This document shows positions 28,880 through 37,756 of a DNA stretch of 64,000 bases, piece after piece. Within the stretch, counting starts at the first letter, position 1. Each line of letters begins with the position of its first letter. The notes under the pieces were generated by a model, which was given only the letters and a program-made list of their open reading frames with translations, searched no databases and was not told the DNA's origin. A program made the position numbers and the translations under genes. The DNA is from Parablautia intestinalis (GTDB lineage Bacteria; Bacillota; Clostridia; Lachnospirales; Lachnospiraceae): the NCBI GenBank assembly GCA_003612395.1, contig RAYQ01000009.1, forward strand, positions 62,001-126,000, read 5' to 3'.

Positions 28880-29068
28880 TTAGAAAATCTTCATCTCTTT
28901 TTTACGCTTTACCTCCAGCAGACAGGCCGTAACGCAAATCCCCACCGCAAACAGATATATCGTCCTGTCTGCTCTTGCATTGATACGCTTCCACCGTCTT
29001 TTCTTATCTTTTTGCTTTTCTTTCTCTTTCTTTTTCCGAAGCTTTTCCTGATTTAATTCTTTTACCAT
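28880..29068 (-). CDS. Possible small basic membrane protein
   Basis: 62 codons. The first 35 residues are almost entirely charged (Lys, Glu, Arg), then one hydrophobic segment (TIYLFAVGICVTACLLEV) and a basic tail. This layout is that of a genuine small anchored protein rather than a chance frame, and the region is otherwise empty. The ribosome binding site (GGGAC) is weak. Its stop codon lies inside a long imperfect hairpin at about 28842-28897. I recognise no family. Confidence 0.45.
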   Translation of the reverse strand: MVKELNQEKLRKKKEKEKQKDKKRRWKRINARADRTIYLFAVGICVTACLLEVKRKKEMKIF

Positions 29069-29342
29069 ATCTGTCCCGTCCCTGTTCTTTCGCAGCAGCT
29101 CAGCCTTGCTGAACTGTTACATGCAATATCCATTTAAAATGTCTATGCTTCGCCCCCGGTCCGTGCCAGGCAAACGTCTGCTAAACGCCTGGCTCTCTTC
29201 TGCGATGGGAATAGGCAAAACCTGCTGTCATCTGTCGCAGGCTATGCCTGTCTGTAAAAACTTTATCACATCATCCGCCATTTGGCTACAGACTTTTAAA
29301 TAACATCGCAATACAGGCCTTTAAAAAACAAGCCCTGCAATA

Positions 29343-29371
29343 TTGCTTTTTCCCTAAAACAGTGTTATTAT
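29343..29371 (+). promoter_or_regulatory. Promoter of the ptb-buk operon
   Basis: TTGCTT, a 17-base spacer and TATTAT, leaving a leader of roughly 110 bases. The rest of the 418-base gap (29069-29486) shows only small inverted repeats (for example GCCAGGC / GCCTGGC near 29165-29193) and no gene I would support. Confidence 0.5.
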
Positions 29372-29486
29372 TTTAACGAAATTATAAAGCCGCGGCAATT
29401 GCCCAATATACATGAAAGCATGCCTGTCCGGCCCGTTGTCCGCGGAGTCAAAAAAGTATAAACAAATTTATAAGAGGTGAAAACAA

Positions 29487-30404
29487 ATGAGCAAAACATT
29501 CGCTGATCTGATTGCCAAAGTTAATGAGTGCGGCACGAAAAAAGTAGCGGTTGCCGTAGCCCAGGACTCTGCTGTTCTCGAAGCTGTCAAGGCTGCCAAA
29601 GAAAGAAAAATTGCAGATGCCATCTTAGTAGGCAATGAAAAGGAAATCCGTGAAATCGCTTCCTCCCTGGATATGGACTTAAGCGGTTTCGAAATCATCC
29701 ACGTGGAAGACAAAACTGAGGCGGCGCTCACCGCAGTTAAGCTGGTTCATGACGGGAAAGCTGACATGTACATGAAAGGGCTTATTGATACCAAAGGATT
29801 TTTAAAGAGCGTTCTTGACAAAGAGGTCGGGCTTCGCACCGGAAAACCTTTATCCCATGTATGCGTATTTGATATTGAAGGAATTGACCATCTGCTTTTC
29901 TTAACAGATGTGGCATTCATCCCTTATCCCACTTTGGAAGATAAGGTAAACATCATCCACAATACACTTGAAATCACCAGTGCCTGCGGTATTGAGAATC
30001 CTAAGGTTGCTCCCCTTGCAGCAGTTGAGGTCATCAACCCCAAAATGCCTGCTACCGTGGAGGCCGGTGAGCTTACACAGATGAACAAAGACGGGAAGAT
30101 TCCCGGATGTATTGTTGACGGACCCTTATCCTTAGATCTTGCCATTGACCCGGAGGCTGCTAAGCACAAAGGCGCAACCGACAGGGCGATCCAGGGCGAT
30201 GCCGATATCTTACTTTTCCCCGACATTCATGCCGGAAATCTGGTTTACAAATGTCTGGTACATACCGCTAAGGTAGTTAACGGAAACATTCTCACCGGGA
30301 CAAAGGCGCCTGTTATCTTGACTTCCCGTTCCGATGACTTCGAAACCAAGGTAAATTCCATTGCTTTGGGCGCAGTGGTTGCCGAGGCAATGTCCAAAAA
30401 CTAA
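29487..30404 (+). CDS. ptb: Phosphate butyryltransferase
   Basis: 305 residues, the length expected for Ptb and shorter than most Pta. It converts butyryl-CoA and phosphate to butyryl-phosphate. The fold is Pta/Ptb: KKVAVAVAQDSAVLEAV, ADMYMKGLIDTKGFLKSVLD, a PKVAPLAAVEVINP stretch, DGPLSLDLAIDPEAAKHKG and LLFPDIHAGNLVYK. AGAGG precedes the ATG. It is followed 27 bases later by butyrate kinase, the classical pair. Confidence 0.93.
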   Translation: MSKTFADLIAKVNECGTKKVAVAVAQDSAVLEAVKAAKERKIADAILVGNEKEIREIASSLDMDLSGFEIIHVEDKTEAALTAVKLVHDGKADMYMKGLIDTKGFLKSVLDKEVGLRTGKPLSHVCVFDIEGIDHLLFLTDVAFIPYPTLEDKVNIIHNTLEITSACGIENPKVAPLAAVEVINPKMPATVEAGELTQMNKDGKIPGCIVDGPLSLDLAIDPEAAKHKGATDRAIQGDADILLFPDIHAGNLVYKCLVHTAKVVNGNILTGTKAPVILTSRSDDFETKVNSIALGAVVAEAMSKN

Positions 30405-30431
30405 CTCATACAAAGATTGGGAGGAAAATAA

Positions 30432-31499
30432 ATGTCCGTAAAAAGCTTAATTATCAATCCCGGTTCCACCTCCACCAAAATTGGTGTATTTGAGGATGAA
30501 ACCCTTTTATTCGAGGAAACTCTTCGTCATTCCACAGAGGAAATTGCGCAGTATGCTTCTATTGTAGACCAAAAGGATTTCCGCAAGCAGATTATTCTTG
30601 ACCTTCTTAAGGAAAAAGATTTTGATATTCATTCCCTGCAGGTAATCGTTGGACGCGGCGGTATGTTAAAGCCCATCCCGGGCGGTACTTACGCTGTAAG
30701 CGATGCGCTTTTAGCTGACTTAAAGGTTGGCGTACAGGGACAGCATGCTTCCAACTTAGGCGGTATTCTTGCAAGGGAAATCGCAGATTCCATTGGCGTT
30801 CCCTCTTATATTGTAGATCCTGTGGTTGTGGATGAGCTGATGCCCATTTCCAGATATTCAGGCGTTCCCGAGCTGCCCCGCACCAGCGTATTCCACGCAC
30901 TGAACCAAAAAGCAGTTGCAAAGCGCTATGCAAAGGAACAGAGCGTGCCTTATGAGAGCCTGAATCTGATTGTTGTACATATGGGCGGCGGTGTTTCCGT
31001 AGGCGCTCACGAGCAGGGACGCGTTGTAGATGTTTTCAACGCTTTGGACGGAGACGGCGCTTTCTCACCTGAAAGGGCCGGCGGTGTTCCCTCAGGCGCG
31101 CTGATAAAATTATGTTTTTCCGGTCAGTATACGGAAAAAGAGATCTACAAAAAATTTGTAGGTGCCGGCGGATTCAATGCCTACTGTAATACAAACGATA
31201 TGCGTGATGTGGAAAAGATGGTTCAGGGCGGTGATGAAAAAGCAGCTGAGATACGTGAGGCTTTCATCATGCAGGTGGCAAAGGACATCGGCTCTATGGC
31301 ATGTGTATTAAAAGGAAAAATTGATCAGATCATTATCACAGGCGGAATCGCTTATGACAAGGCAGTGGTGGCAGGTCTGAAAGAACGGGCAGGATTTATT
31401 TCTCCCATCACCGTATATCCCGGTGAGGATGAGCTTCTTGCTCTGGCACAGGGCGCTCTGCGTGTTATGAACGGCGAAGAAAAAGCCATGATATATTAA
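30432..31499 (+). CDS. buk: Butyrate kinase
   Basis: 355 residues, acetokinase family, the usual Buk length. It makes butyrate and ATP from butyryl-phosphate. The N-terminal phosphate loop is [18 protein letters not shown], then [16 protein letters not shown], the catalytic-site stretch [18 protein letters not shown], and the adenosine loop [16 protein letters not shown] precedes the ATG. With ptb it forms the terminal route of butyrate fermentation; a two-way hairpin terminator follows. Confidence 0.95.
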   Translation: MSVKSLIINPGSTSTKIGVFEDETLLFEETLRHSTEEIAQYASIVDQKDFRKQIILDLLKEKDFDIHSLQVIVGRGGMLKPIPGGTYAVSDALLADLKVGVQGQHASNLGGILAREIADSIGVPSYIVDPVVVDELMPISRYSGVPELPRTSVFHALNQKAVAKRYAKEQSVPYESLNLIVVHMGGGVSVGAHEQGRVVDVFNALDGDGAFSPERAGGVPSGALIKLCFSGQYTEKEIYKKFVGAGGFNAYCNTNDMRDVEKMVQGGDEKAAEIREAFIMQVAKDIGSMACVLKGKIDQIIITGGIAYDKAVVAGLKERAGFISPITVYPGEDELLALAQGALRVMNGEEKAMIY

Positions 31500-31653
31500 G
31501 TCCCATGCTGCGTCAGAAGCAAACTTCCATATGCGGACCTGAGATCTTCCTTTGGGTGCCCATGCGATCGGGTAGGGAAGATTCAAATTCCCTACTCGCC
31601 GCGCCGCCCGCATGTTGCATCAGCAACAACATTCCCTGTGCGGGCGGGCGCAT

Positions 31654-31687
31654 AAAACGCTGCCACGCTTCGCGCGGCAGCGTTTTT
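31654..31687. terminator. Two-way terminator shared by buk and the histidine kinase; also repeat-family copy
   Basis: AAAACGCTGCCACGC and GCGCGGCAGCGTTTTT pair with one mismatch around TTC, flanked by T-runs suited to stopping transcription from the left and, less strongly, from the right. It shares the CGCTGCC core with the 33-bp repeats at 7780, 9314, 36060 and 49290, and abuts the kinase stop codon. A second G+C-rich hairpin (GCCGCCCGCA / TGCGGGCGG) lies just to its left. Confidence 0.7.
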
Positions 31688-31688
31688 G

Positions 31689-34600
31689 TTACGCTTCTTG
31701 CTCTTTATCCCCCTCCAGCCAGTAATACATGCTCTCCATCAGGCGGGAAATATCAAGAGGCTTTGTCAGATGTTCATTCATGCCGGCTGCGCGGCTGGCA
31801 ACAATATCCTCTGCAAAAGCATTTGCCGACAGCGCAAGAATCGGAACCGATGCAGCATCGGCCCGTGGCAGCTTTCGGATAGCCCGGGCTGCTTCATAGC
31901 CGTTCATAACAGGCATCTGGATGTCCATAAATATCAAATCATAATATCCTTCCGGCATTTCCGCGAAACGATCAAGCCCCTCCCGTCCGTTTTCTGCGCA
32001 TTCTACCAAAGCTCCGGTCTCGCCAATAATTTCCATAGCAATCACACGGTTTAATTCATTATCCTCCACCACAAGGATTCTCCTGCCCCTGAAGGGATCT
32101 TTTGAAAAGAAATTCTCATCCAGTACGGACGCTTTATCCACAGCAGACGCTTTATGCAGCTTTTTCCCCTGACTTTGCTGCTTTAATAAAAGGATAACCG
32201 TAACCTTAGAACCACAGCCGCGTTTACTCTCCACCATAATGTGCCCGCCCATCAGACTGACAATATTTTGGGCAATCGTCATGCCAAGACCGGTACCTTC
32301 AATTTTGCTTACGCGGGAATCCTCTGCCCGGATAAAAGGCTCAAAAATATGTGGTATAAAATCTTCCTCCATACCAATACCATTATCCTTAAAGACAAAC
32401 TCATACGAACCACAACCATATTCTCTTGGTTCCCGCTCAGTTACCGACAGTTCTAAAAGCCCTCCTGCCGGTGTATACTTCACAGAATTTTCCAAAATAT
32501 GTAAAAACACCTGCTGAATTCTAACCTGGTCGCCAATCACATACTCGTGCTCTACCTGCATTGGGTGTATTTCCAGCCTGAGCCCTTTGGCTCTTGCCCT
32601 GGGCATAATAATATTTTTTACATTTTCTAACATATCGGACAGGCCAAAAAATTTCGTTTCCAATTCCACATTTCCCGACTCTATCTGGCTCATATCCAGC
32701 ATCTTATTTACCAAAGATACCAAAAGCTCACTGGAATCGTTGATCTTATTCATACATTCCTGCAGCCTGGTGGAATCGTCCATATGCTTGCTGGCAATTT
32801 TAATCATACCCACAATACCATTCATAGGTGTGCGCAAATCGTGGCTCATGCGGGAGAGGAATTCGCTCTTAGATGCATTGGCCCGGTCCGCCGCCTCACA
32901 GGCTGCCTGCAGAGCCTGTTGCCCCCGCAGTTCCCTGATTTTACTCTTGGTAATATCCTGTGCCGCATACACAAAAAGCTTAGCCCTGCCTTTTTCATCT
33001 GTCTGAGCAAGCACGGAGGTAGCACGCACCCAGTCATAATTTCCTGTATTTTCCGGGCTGTCAGAGAACTTTCGGTAAGAAAAGGTCACATAAGGCTGTT
33101 CCGGCTTCAGGCTTTTGCGCATATTTTGTACGCTGAAGATATCGAGATACTCCTCCCTGTCATCCGGATGGATAAATTTTTCCGCATAAGTACGCAGACC
33201 GTCTTCATAGTTAACCCCGTCTTCTAAAACCTTGCCAACTTCTTTCACCTGCATTACCGGACGGAAGGTATTCTGCTCCAAATCACCATAATAAGTGGCA
33301 AAAAACATACTGCTCAGACTACGGATAATATTTAACCCTGCCTGGTCTGCCTCAAGCTGCATCTGCTCTTTCATCTTCTCCCTGGTAATGTCCCGTCCAA
33401 GTATATTAACCTGTACTTCCTTTCCCTTTCGAGTATAAATTACATACTGCTCCAGCCACCGCGGGGACTCCCCTGTTATACGGTACTGACAAATCTCTTC
33501 CAAATAATTTTCAGTGTTCCTTGCCTGCTGATGTAAATGTTCCGGAGCAAGCGCCTTCTCAAACCGCTCTGCATCCTCCGGATAAACCACAGAGGCCAAA
33601 GCCTTTTGAAAATAATGGGCGTAATCCCCCACATAAACCTTTTTCAGCCCTTCTTCCTCGCTAATCCATGTGCGCTCACACTGACCGCTTGACAGATTGA
33701 CCGTGGTAATAACCTTAAACCTGGATTTTAATATGGCGGCCATCTGCAGTTCCTGACGGCTGAACTTAATTTCCTGCCGCATATGCTCGTCTACATCCTG
33801 CAGGGCAATCACCGCGTATTTCTTAAAACGCTGTTCCTTGTCAAAATACGCTGTGACAGACACATAGCGGTATTCCCCGTTTATGTCCCACTGGCAAAGC
33901 ATTTCCAGTTTTTGTTCTCCCGAATCACCCGCCCTTCGCAGGTTTTCCAGTGTAAATTTTCGGATAAACTTTTTCTGGTAGGCATAATGCATATTAGCCG
34001 CAAAGCGGGGCTCTATGACATCCTCCCAGAGAAGCGTTCCGGATGCCTGACCGTCCTGCATTTTCCCGTTCTCCCGGATTGGATCCACTTCTCCCGAATT
34101 TAAATCAACCGCATAAATGCCAAAATTAAGCGTTCCTAAGGAGCGGATAACCTCCTGCATCCGGATGCTGATTTCCTCCCGCTCAAGGCTATCCTTCAGC
34201 ACCTCCTGCACATCCTTTATAAAAATAATAATAGCCTGATTTTCTTCACAATATCCGGTATCCTGAACTGCTTCTATCATATTCCATCTAAGGCCCCCCG
34301 GCGTGCGGCGCCGGTAACTGCATGTCAGCGTACTGTGTCCTGTCCGCATAGCCTTTTGCAGTCTTTCAGGATGGATAAAACCTGAAAGCCTTTCCACGTC
34401 ATCCTGATAAATTCCACTATTTTCTACAAACCAGTCAGCCCAATCTGAAAAAACACCCTTTCTGTTTTCCTTTATCAGCTTATCAGAGCTCATTTCCACC
34501 AAATCATAAGTATCGCTGCTTAAATTCACATGCATAATTTTGTGGTAAACACCGCTGACTGTTTCCTTATGGGGAGATACCGTAATAATAAAAGCCGGAA

Positions 34601-34886
34601 TTTTATCCGCCCATGTTATTCTGGCGGCAGCAATATCCACTACATCGCCAAAAAAGCTGCCATTGCTGACAGACCTGCTTTCCTCTTTGTCTCCTATGGT
34701 CAAAATCGGGCAATTAGCACAGCATTCCTTCCACAATTCATGGCAGCAGACGCCTAAACGTACATCAGGCGTTGCTTCCTGTACCTGTTTGTTGTAATAA
34801 AGAATTTTATGGTCATCCTCCCGGATTACGTACACTGCCGATGTGGTTATGGCATCTAAAATTTTTTTATAATCTCTGACATCCAT
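31689..34886 (-). CDS. Hybrid sensor histidine kinase with PAS domains and receiver
   Basis: 1065 residues, no membrane segments. Several PAS-like modules fill residues 1-650; the first has closely spaced cysteines (VCCHELWKECCANCP), which could bind a metal or sense redox (inference). The kinase core follows: H-box SHDLRTPMNGIVGM (H682), N-box LHILENSVKYTPAGG, G-boxes DNGIGMEEDF and GTGLGMTIAQNI. The C-terminal receiver has ILVVEDNELNR and the phospho-Asp in LIFMDIQMPVMNGYEA (D988). No response regulator or Hpt gene is adjacent, so the partner is unknown. AAGGAG precedes the ATG. Confidence 0.92.
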   Translation of the reverse strand: MDVRDYKKILDAITTSAVYVIREDDHKILYYNKQVQEATPDVRLGVCCHELWKECCANCPILTIGDKEESRSVSNGSFFGDVVDIAAARITWADKIPAFIITVSPHKETVSGVYHKIMHVNLSSDTYDLVEMSSDKLIKENRKGVFSDWADWFVENSGIYQDDVERLSGFIHPERLQKAMRTGHSTLTCSYRRRTPGGLRWNMIEAVQDTGYCEENQAIIIFIKDVQEVLKDSLEREEISIRMQEVIRSLGTLNFGIYAVDLNSGEVDPIRENGKMQDGQASGTLLWEDVIEPRFAANMHYAYQKKFIRKFTLENLRRAGDSGEQKLEMLCQWDINGEYRYVSVTAYFDKEQRFKKYAVIALQDVDEHMRQEIKFSRQELQMAAILKSRFKVITTVNLSSGQCERTWISEEEGLKKVYVGDYAHYFQKALASVVYPEDAERFEKALAPEHLHQQARNTENYLEEICQYRITGESPRWLEQYVIYTRKGKEVQVNILGRDITREKMKEQMQLEADQAGLNIIRSLSSMFFATYYGDLEQNTFRPVMQVKEVGKVLEDGVNYEDGLRTYAEKFIHPDDREEYLDIFSVQNMRKSLKPEQPYVTFSYRKFSDSPENTGNYDWVRATSVLAQTDEKGRAKLFVYAAQDITKSKIRELRGQQALQAACEAADRANASKSEFLSRMSHDLRTPMNGIVGMIKIASKHMDDSTRLQECMNKINDSSELLVSLVNKMLDMSQIESGNVELETKFFGLSDMLENVKNIIMPRARAKGLRLEIHPMQVEHEYVIGDQVRIQQVFLHILENSVKYTPAGGLLELSVTEREPREYGCGSYEFVFKDNGIGMEEDFIPHIFEPFIRAEDSRVSKIEGTGLGMTIAQNIVSLMGGHIMVESKRGCGSKVTVILLLKQQSQGKKLHKASAVDKASVLDENFFSKDPFRGRRILVVEDNELNRVIAMEIIGETGALVECAENGREGLDRFAEMPEGYYDLIFMDIQMPVMNGYEAARAIRKLPRADAASVPILALSANAFAEDIVASRAAGMNEHLTKPLDISRLMESMYYWLEGDKEQEA

Positions 34887-34975
34887 AATAAAACTCCTTA
34901 GTTTGAAGGTTTATCTTTGCTTTGGTGTACTGCCTTGATGCCTTTTAATTTCTGGCATTCTTGTCCTTTATTGTA

Positions 34976-35003
34976 TCAAAAAAATGTGTGGCACGCCACA
35001 CAT
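34976..35003 (-). terminator. Terminator of the hpf transcript
   Basis: A perfect 9-bp stem ATGTGTGGC / GCCACACAT with a 2-base loop is followed on the minus strand by seven T residues. It may also work on the plus strand. Confidence 0.85.
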
Positions 35004-35083
35004 CTTTTCTTTTTTATATTTTATTTTGCAACGGTCCGTTATTTTCCTTTTCGCAACAGCGCAGGCCGGACTTTTACTTTTGT

Positions 35084-35611
35084 TTAATATTCCGGCTCAA
35101 TGAGTCCGTATGTATTTCCCTTACGTTTGTAGACTACATTTACCTGATCGGTTTCAGCATTACAGAACACATAAAAGCTATGTCCCAAAAGCTCCATTTG
35201 TACACATGCGTCCTCCGGGTACATGGGCTTTATGTCAAACTTTTTCGTACGGATAATTCTGACTTCTTCCTCATCCATGTATTCCTTTTCCATAAATTCT
35301 CTTTTAAAATAGTCCGAAGGCTGCTTCTTGTCCACCAGCTTATTTTTATATTTCTTAAGCTGCCTTTCTATAATTTCTTCCACCAAATCAATGGAAACAT
35401 ACATATCATTGCTCACCTGCTCAGAACGGATGATACTTCCCTTAACAGGAATGGTAACCTCGATTTTCTGCCTCTCCTTCTCCACACTTAAGGTCACATG
35501 AATCTCTGTCTCGGATGTAAAATATTTCTCAAGCTTTCCGATTTTTTCCTCCACCGCACTGCGCAGTCCGGGTGTTACATCAATATTTTTTCCTACAATT
35601 ATAAACTTCAT
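35084..35611 (-). CDS. hpf: Long-form ribosome hibernation promoting factor
   Basis: 175 residues. The N-terminal S30AE domain (MKFIIVGKNIDVTPGLRSAV through about residue 100) binds the decoding region of the 30S subunit. The C-terminal domain (about 118-175, FDIKPMYPEDACVQMELLGH, then SFYVFCNAETDQVNVVYKRK) dimerises 70S ribosomes to 100S particles in stationary phase. The start at 35611 has AAAGGA eight bases upstream. It has its own strong promoter and terminator, so it is monocistronic. Confidence 0.95.
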   Translation of the reverse strand: MKFIIVGKNIDVTPGLRSAVEEKIGKLEKYFTSETEIHVTLSVEKERQKIEVTIPVKGSIIRSEQVSNDMYVSIDLVEEIIERQLKKYKNKLVDKKQPSDYFKREFMEKEYMDEEEVRIIRTKKFDIKPMYPEDACVQMELLGHSFYVFCNAETDQVNVVYKRKGNTYGLIEPEY

Positions 35612-35654
35612 ACTTATCATCCTTTCCTTGGATTATTTATCAAATTTTGAATTT

Positions 35655-35684
35655 ATTATACCATACCTTGTACACACTATGCAA
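35655..35684 (-). promoter_or_regulatory. Promoter of hpf
   Basis: On the minus strand TTGCAT, 18 bases, then TATAAT with an extended -10 (TGGTATAAT), about 40 bases before the start. Confidence 0.65.
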
Positions 35685-35844
35685 TAATTCCTGAATTTTG
35701 TTTTGTATTTTGGCTAGTTTTCGGACAATTTATCCATCTTTCTTTTACGCCATATTTCTAACATTTTCTTTATTTCCGGCACAATTCACAAAACACATGT
35801 TTCGTTCTGTCACTACAGGGTTATCCTGCTTTCGTTTTTTCGTC

Positions 35845-35914
35845 AGTGGATAATGTGGATAACCCCGTGTATAACTCAAAAATCCACTTTTTATAAGCTT
35901 TTTCATGTGGATAA
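35845..35914 (+). promoter_or_regulatory. Cluster of DnaA-box-like 9-mers in an AT-rich gap
   Basis: TGTGGATAA, the complement of the consensus TTATCCACA, occurs perfectly at 35854-35862 and 35906-35914. One-mismatch forms lie at 35845-35853 (AGTGGATAA, directly abutting the first) and 35866-35874 (CGTGTATAA). All four point the same way. The 563-base gap between hpf and the NlpC/P60 gene is AT-rich and otherwise carries only the hpf promoter, a repeat copy and a terminator. No dnaA or dnaN gene is present. Confidence 0.5.
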
Positions 35915-36059
35915 CTTTTTAAGCCTTTTTCTTCCCGCCAGCCTTAATTTGAATAAAATTCAGCTCCATTTGTGAAACTTGTACAAGTGATTTTTTGTCA
36001 ATAAATTTTTTCAGAATAACTGAATTCTGACTTTTCCGTATCTGCATGGGACAGCACAA

Positions 36060-36092
36060 CAAACGCTGCCCCGCTGCGCGAGCCAACCCATT
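36060..36092 (-). repeat. Dispersed 33-bp intergenic repeat, copy 3
   Basis: On the minus strand it ends GGCAGCGTTTG and matches the copy at 49290-49322 at 28 of 33 positions. It begins within two bases of the T-run of the terminator at 36094-36131. Confidence 0.65.
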
Positions 36093-36093
36093 G

Positions 36094-36131
36094 ATAAAAA
36101 AGTAACAGTCCCTGATGAAGAAACTGTTACT
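36094..36131 (-). terminator. Terminator of the NlpC/P60 gene
   Basis: AGTAACAGT / ACTGTTACT, a perfect 9-bp stem, followed on the minus strand by TTTTTATC. Confidence 0.8.
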
Positions 36132-36174
36132 TTAATCCCACTGCTTTAACTATATGAATATATAATCTTTTTTA

Positions 36175-37566
36175 CTAGAATATTCTTCTTACCGAAAGTA
36201 CCGAACGGTAATTTGCATTGGATACTATGATACCGGTCTTTGAGGTGGACGCATGGACAATCTGTCCATTTCCCACATAGATCCCTACGTGTCCGGAGTA
36301 ACATACAATGTCGCCGGGCTGTGCATTTTCAAGGCCGTTTACCGCCGCGCCCACGCTTCTGTCTGCCGCTGAAGAATGAGGCAGGCTGACACCAAAGTTT
36401 TTATAAACACTCATTACAAATCCGGAGCAGTCCGCACCATTGGTAAGACTGGTACCGCCATATACATAAGGATTCCCTACAAACTGGCATGCATAATTTG
36501 CTACTGACTGCCCCAGCTCGCTTCCGCCGCCAGTGACATATACCGGTGCGGGGGCTTCCTGACCTGAAGAAGATGACGAACTCTTTGCCTTCCGCTCTCT
36601 TTCTGCTCTGGCCGCCGCTTCCTGGGCTGCCTTTCTTTCTGCCGCTTCCTTTGCAAGTCTGGCTTCTTCTTCCGCCTTGGACTCTGCTTTTACAAATTCC
36701 GTGGAAAGAGTAACGTAATCCTTTGAGATATATCCGTCACCTTCCTCTATGTTTACCTTCACCCATTCATCCAGTTCTTCTGTTACCAGGAGCTGATCGT
36801 CAATGGGAATCAAGCCTAAAACTACCGCGTCAAGACCAGGCTCTTCGCGCACCTTTAAGGTGGTGGTGGTAACTGTTGCTATTCTGGTTCCCACCTTCTT
36901 GGCTAAATCCACCGCATCCTCACCTGTTACGCAATACTCTGCCTTCACATAGCCGGTTACGCTGCCGGATTCTATTTCATACCATCCATCCTCTTCGGAA
37001 ATGAACTCACCTACTGATTTATCATAAAGCTTACCGAGAATTTCACCTTCCTCGCTGGGCATGCTTCTTACATTTACGTAATCATTTACCTTGGCAATAA
37101 CCAGAGAGCGAAATGTTTTTTCTTCCCGCTTTGTCTCTAATTCCCTTTCCATCTGGTTAAGGCTCTTGGTGGTAGAAGCTTCTACCGTTTCCTCAATCAC
37201 CTTATCTTCCTTCTCAGGGAGCAGTTCTTTAACCGGTGATGCGATAGCCGCTGCCGCCGTGGCTGTAGCGGTTGCTGTAGCCGATGCCATGGCCGTAGGA
37301 GATACGCTTGCTTTTTCCTCCCCGTCCGTTTCCTCTTCGGAATCGGCCTCCTCGTCTGCAACCGGAACCGTTTCCTGTGTTTCCTCTTCATCCTTTAAAT
37401 TTTTCACGCTGGTAGCGTTGGATGATAAAAAGTAATCTATTCCTGCTGAGGGAAGTCCGCTTGCTTCCTTCGCCAATACATCCATATTCATGCCGGAAAA
37501 CATAAGGGCTGCCGATAAGGCGCAGGCTGTAACCCGCCCTGCTTTTCTAACATTCTTTATCTGCAT
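36175..37566 (-). CDS. Secreted NlpC/P60 peptidoglycan hydrolase with SH3 domains
   Basis: 463 residues. A signal peptide (ACALSAALMFSGMNMDVLA, cut near AKEA) leads to a low-complexity Glu/Thr/Ala linker, two bacterial SH3 domains (about 155-285), a Lys/Glu/Ala coiled stretch and a C-terminal NlpC/P60 endopeptidase. The Cys is in GADCSGFVM (about C380) and the His in YSGHVGIYVG (about H426), with a second His at VHAS. It would cut peptide stems in the cell wall. GGAGG precedes the ATG at 37566. A WalR-type box upstream fits cell-wall stress control. Confidence 0.94.
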   Translation of the reverse strand: MQIKNVRKAGRVTACALSAALMFSGMNMDVLAKEASGLPSAGIDYFLSSNATSVKNLKDEEETQETVPVADEEADSEEETDGEEKASVSPTAMASATATATATAAAAIASPVKELLPEKEDKVIEETVEASTTKSLNQMERELETKREEKTFRSLVIAKVNDYVNVRSMPSEEGEILGKLYDKSVGEFISEEDGWYEIESGSVTGYVKAEYCVTGEDAVDLAKKVGTRIATVTTTTLKVREEPGLDAVVLGLIPIDDQLLVTEELDEWVKVNIEEGDGYISKDYVTLSTEFVKAESKAEEEARLAKEAAERKAAQEAAARAERERKAKSSSSSSGQEAPAPVYVTGGGSELGQSVANYACQFVGNPYVYGGTSLTNGADCSGFVMSVYKNFGVSLPHSSAADRSVGAAVNGLENAQPGDIVCYSGHVGIYVGNGQIVHASTSKTGIIVSNANYRSVLSVRRIF

Positions 37567-37631
37567 GATAACCTCCATTTGTTTATCTATCGTAAGCTGC
37601 TTTACTTATCATATGAACTTTGTTACTAATT

Positions 37632-37648
37632 ATTACAAATTTGTTACA
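37632..37648 (-). promoter_or_regulatory. WalR-like binding site upstream of the NlpC/P60 gene
   Basis: On the minus strand TGTAAC, five bases, TGTAAT: an exact fit to the WalR (YycF) consensus TGTWAH-N5-TGTWAH, in the sense orientation 66 bases before the start codon and just ahead of a TATGAT -10-like sequence. Confidence 0.55.
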
Positions 37649-37756
37649 TCTGTTAATAAATATAACACTTATCATGCAGTCTGTCAACTGCCGGAAGTAG
37701 TTTCCAGTGTTCTATATCTGGTACATCGGAAGGTTGTTTTTGAAATATTTATTTTC

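Noticed and set aside
35640-36174. Possible chromosomal origin
   Set aside because: DnaA-box-like sites are present, but no dnaA, dnaN, recF or rpmH lies in the window and neighbouring gene order does not resemble an origin. Kept only as a site cluster.
37091-37435. Ser/Ala/Val-rich frame opposite the NlpC/P60 gene
   Set aside because: It is the antisense of the low-complexity linker of that gene; its composition follows from the linker codons.
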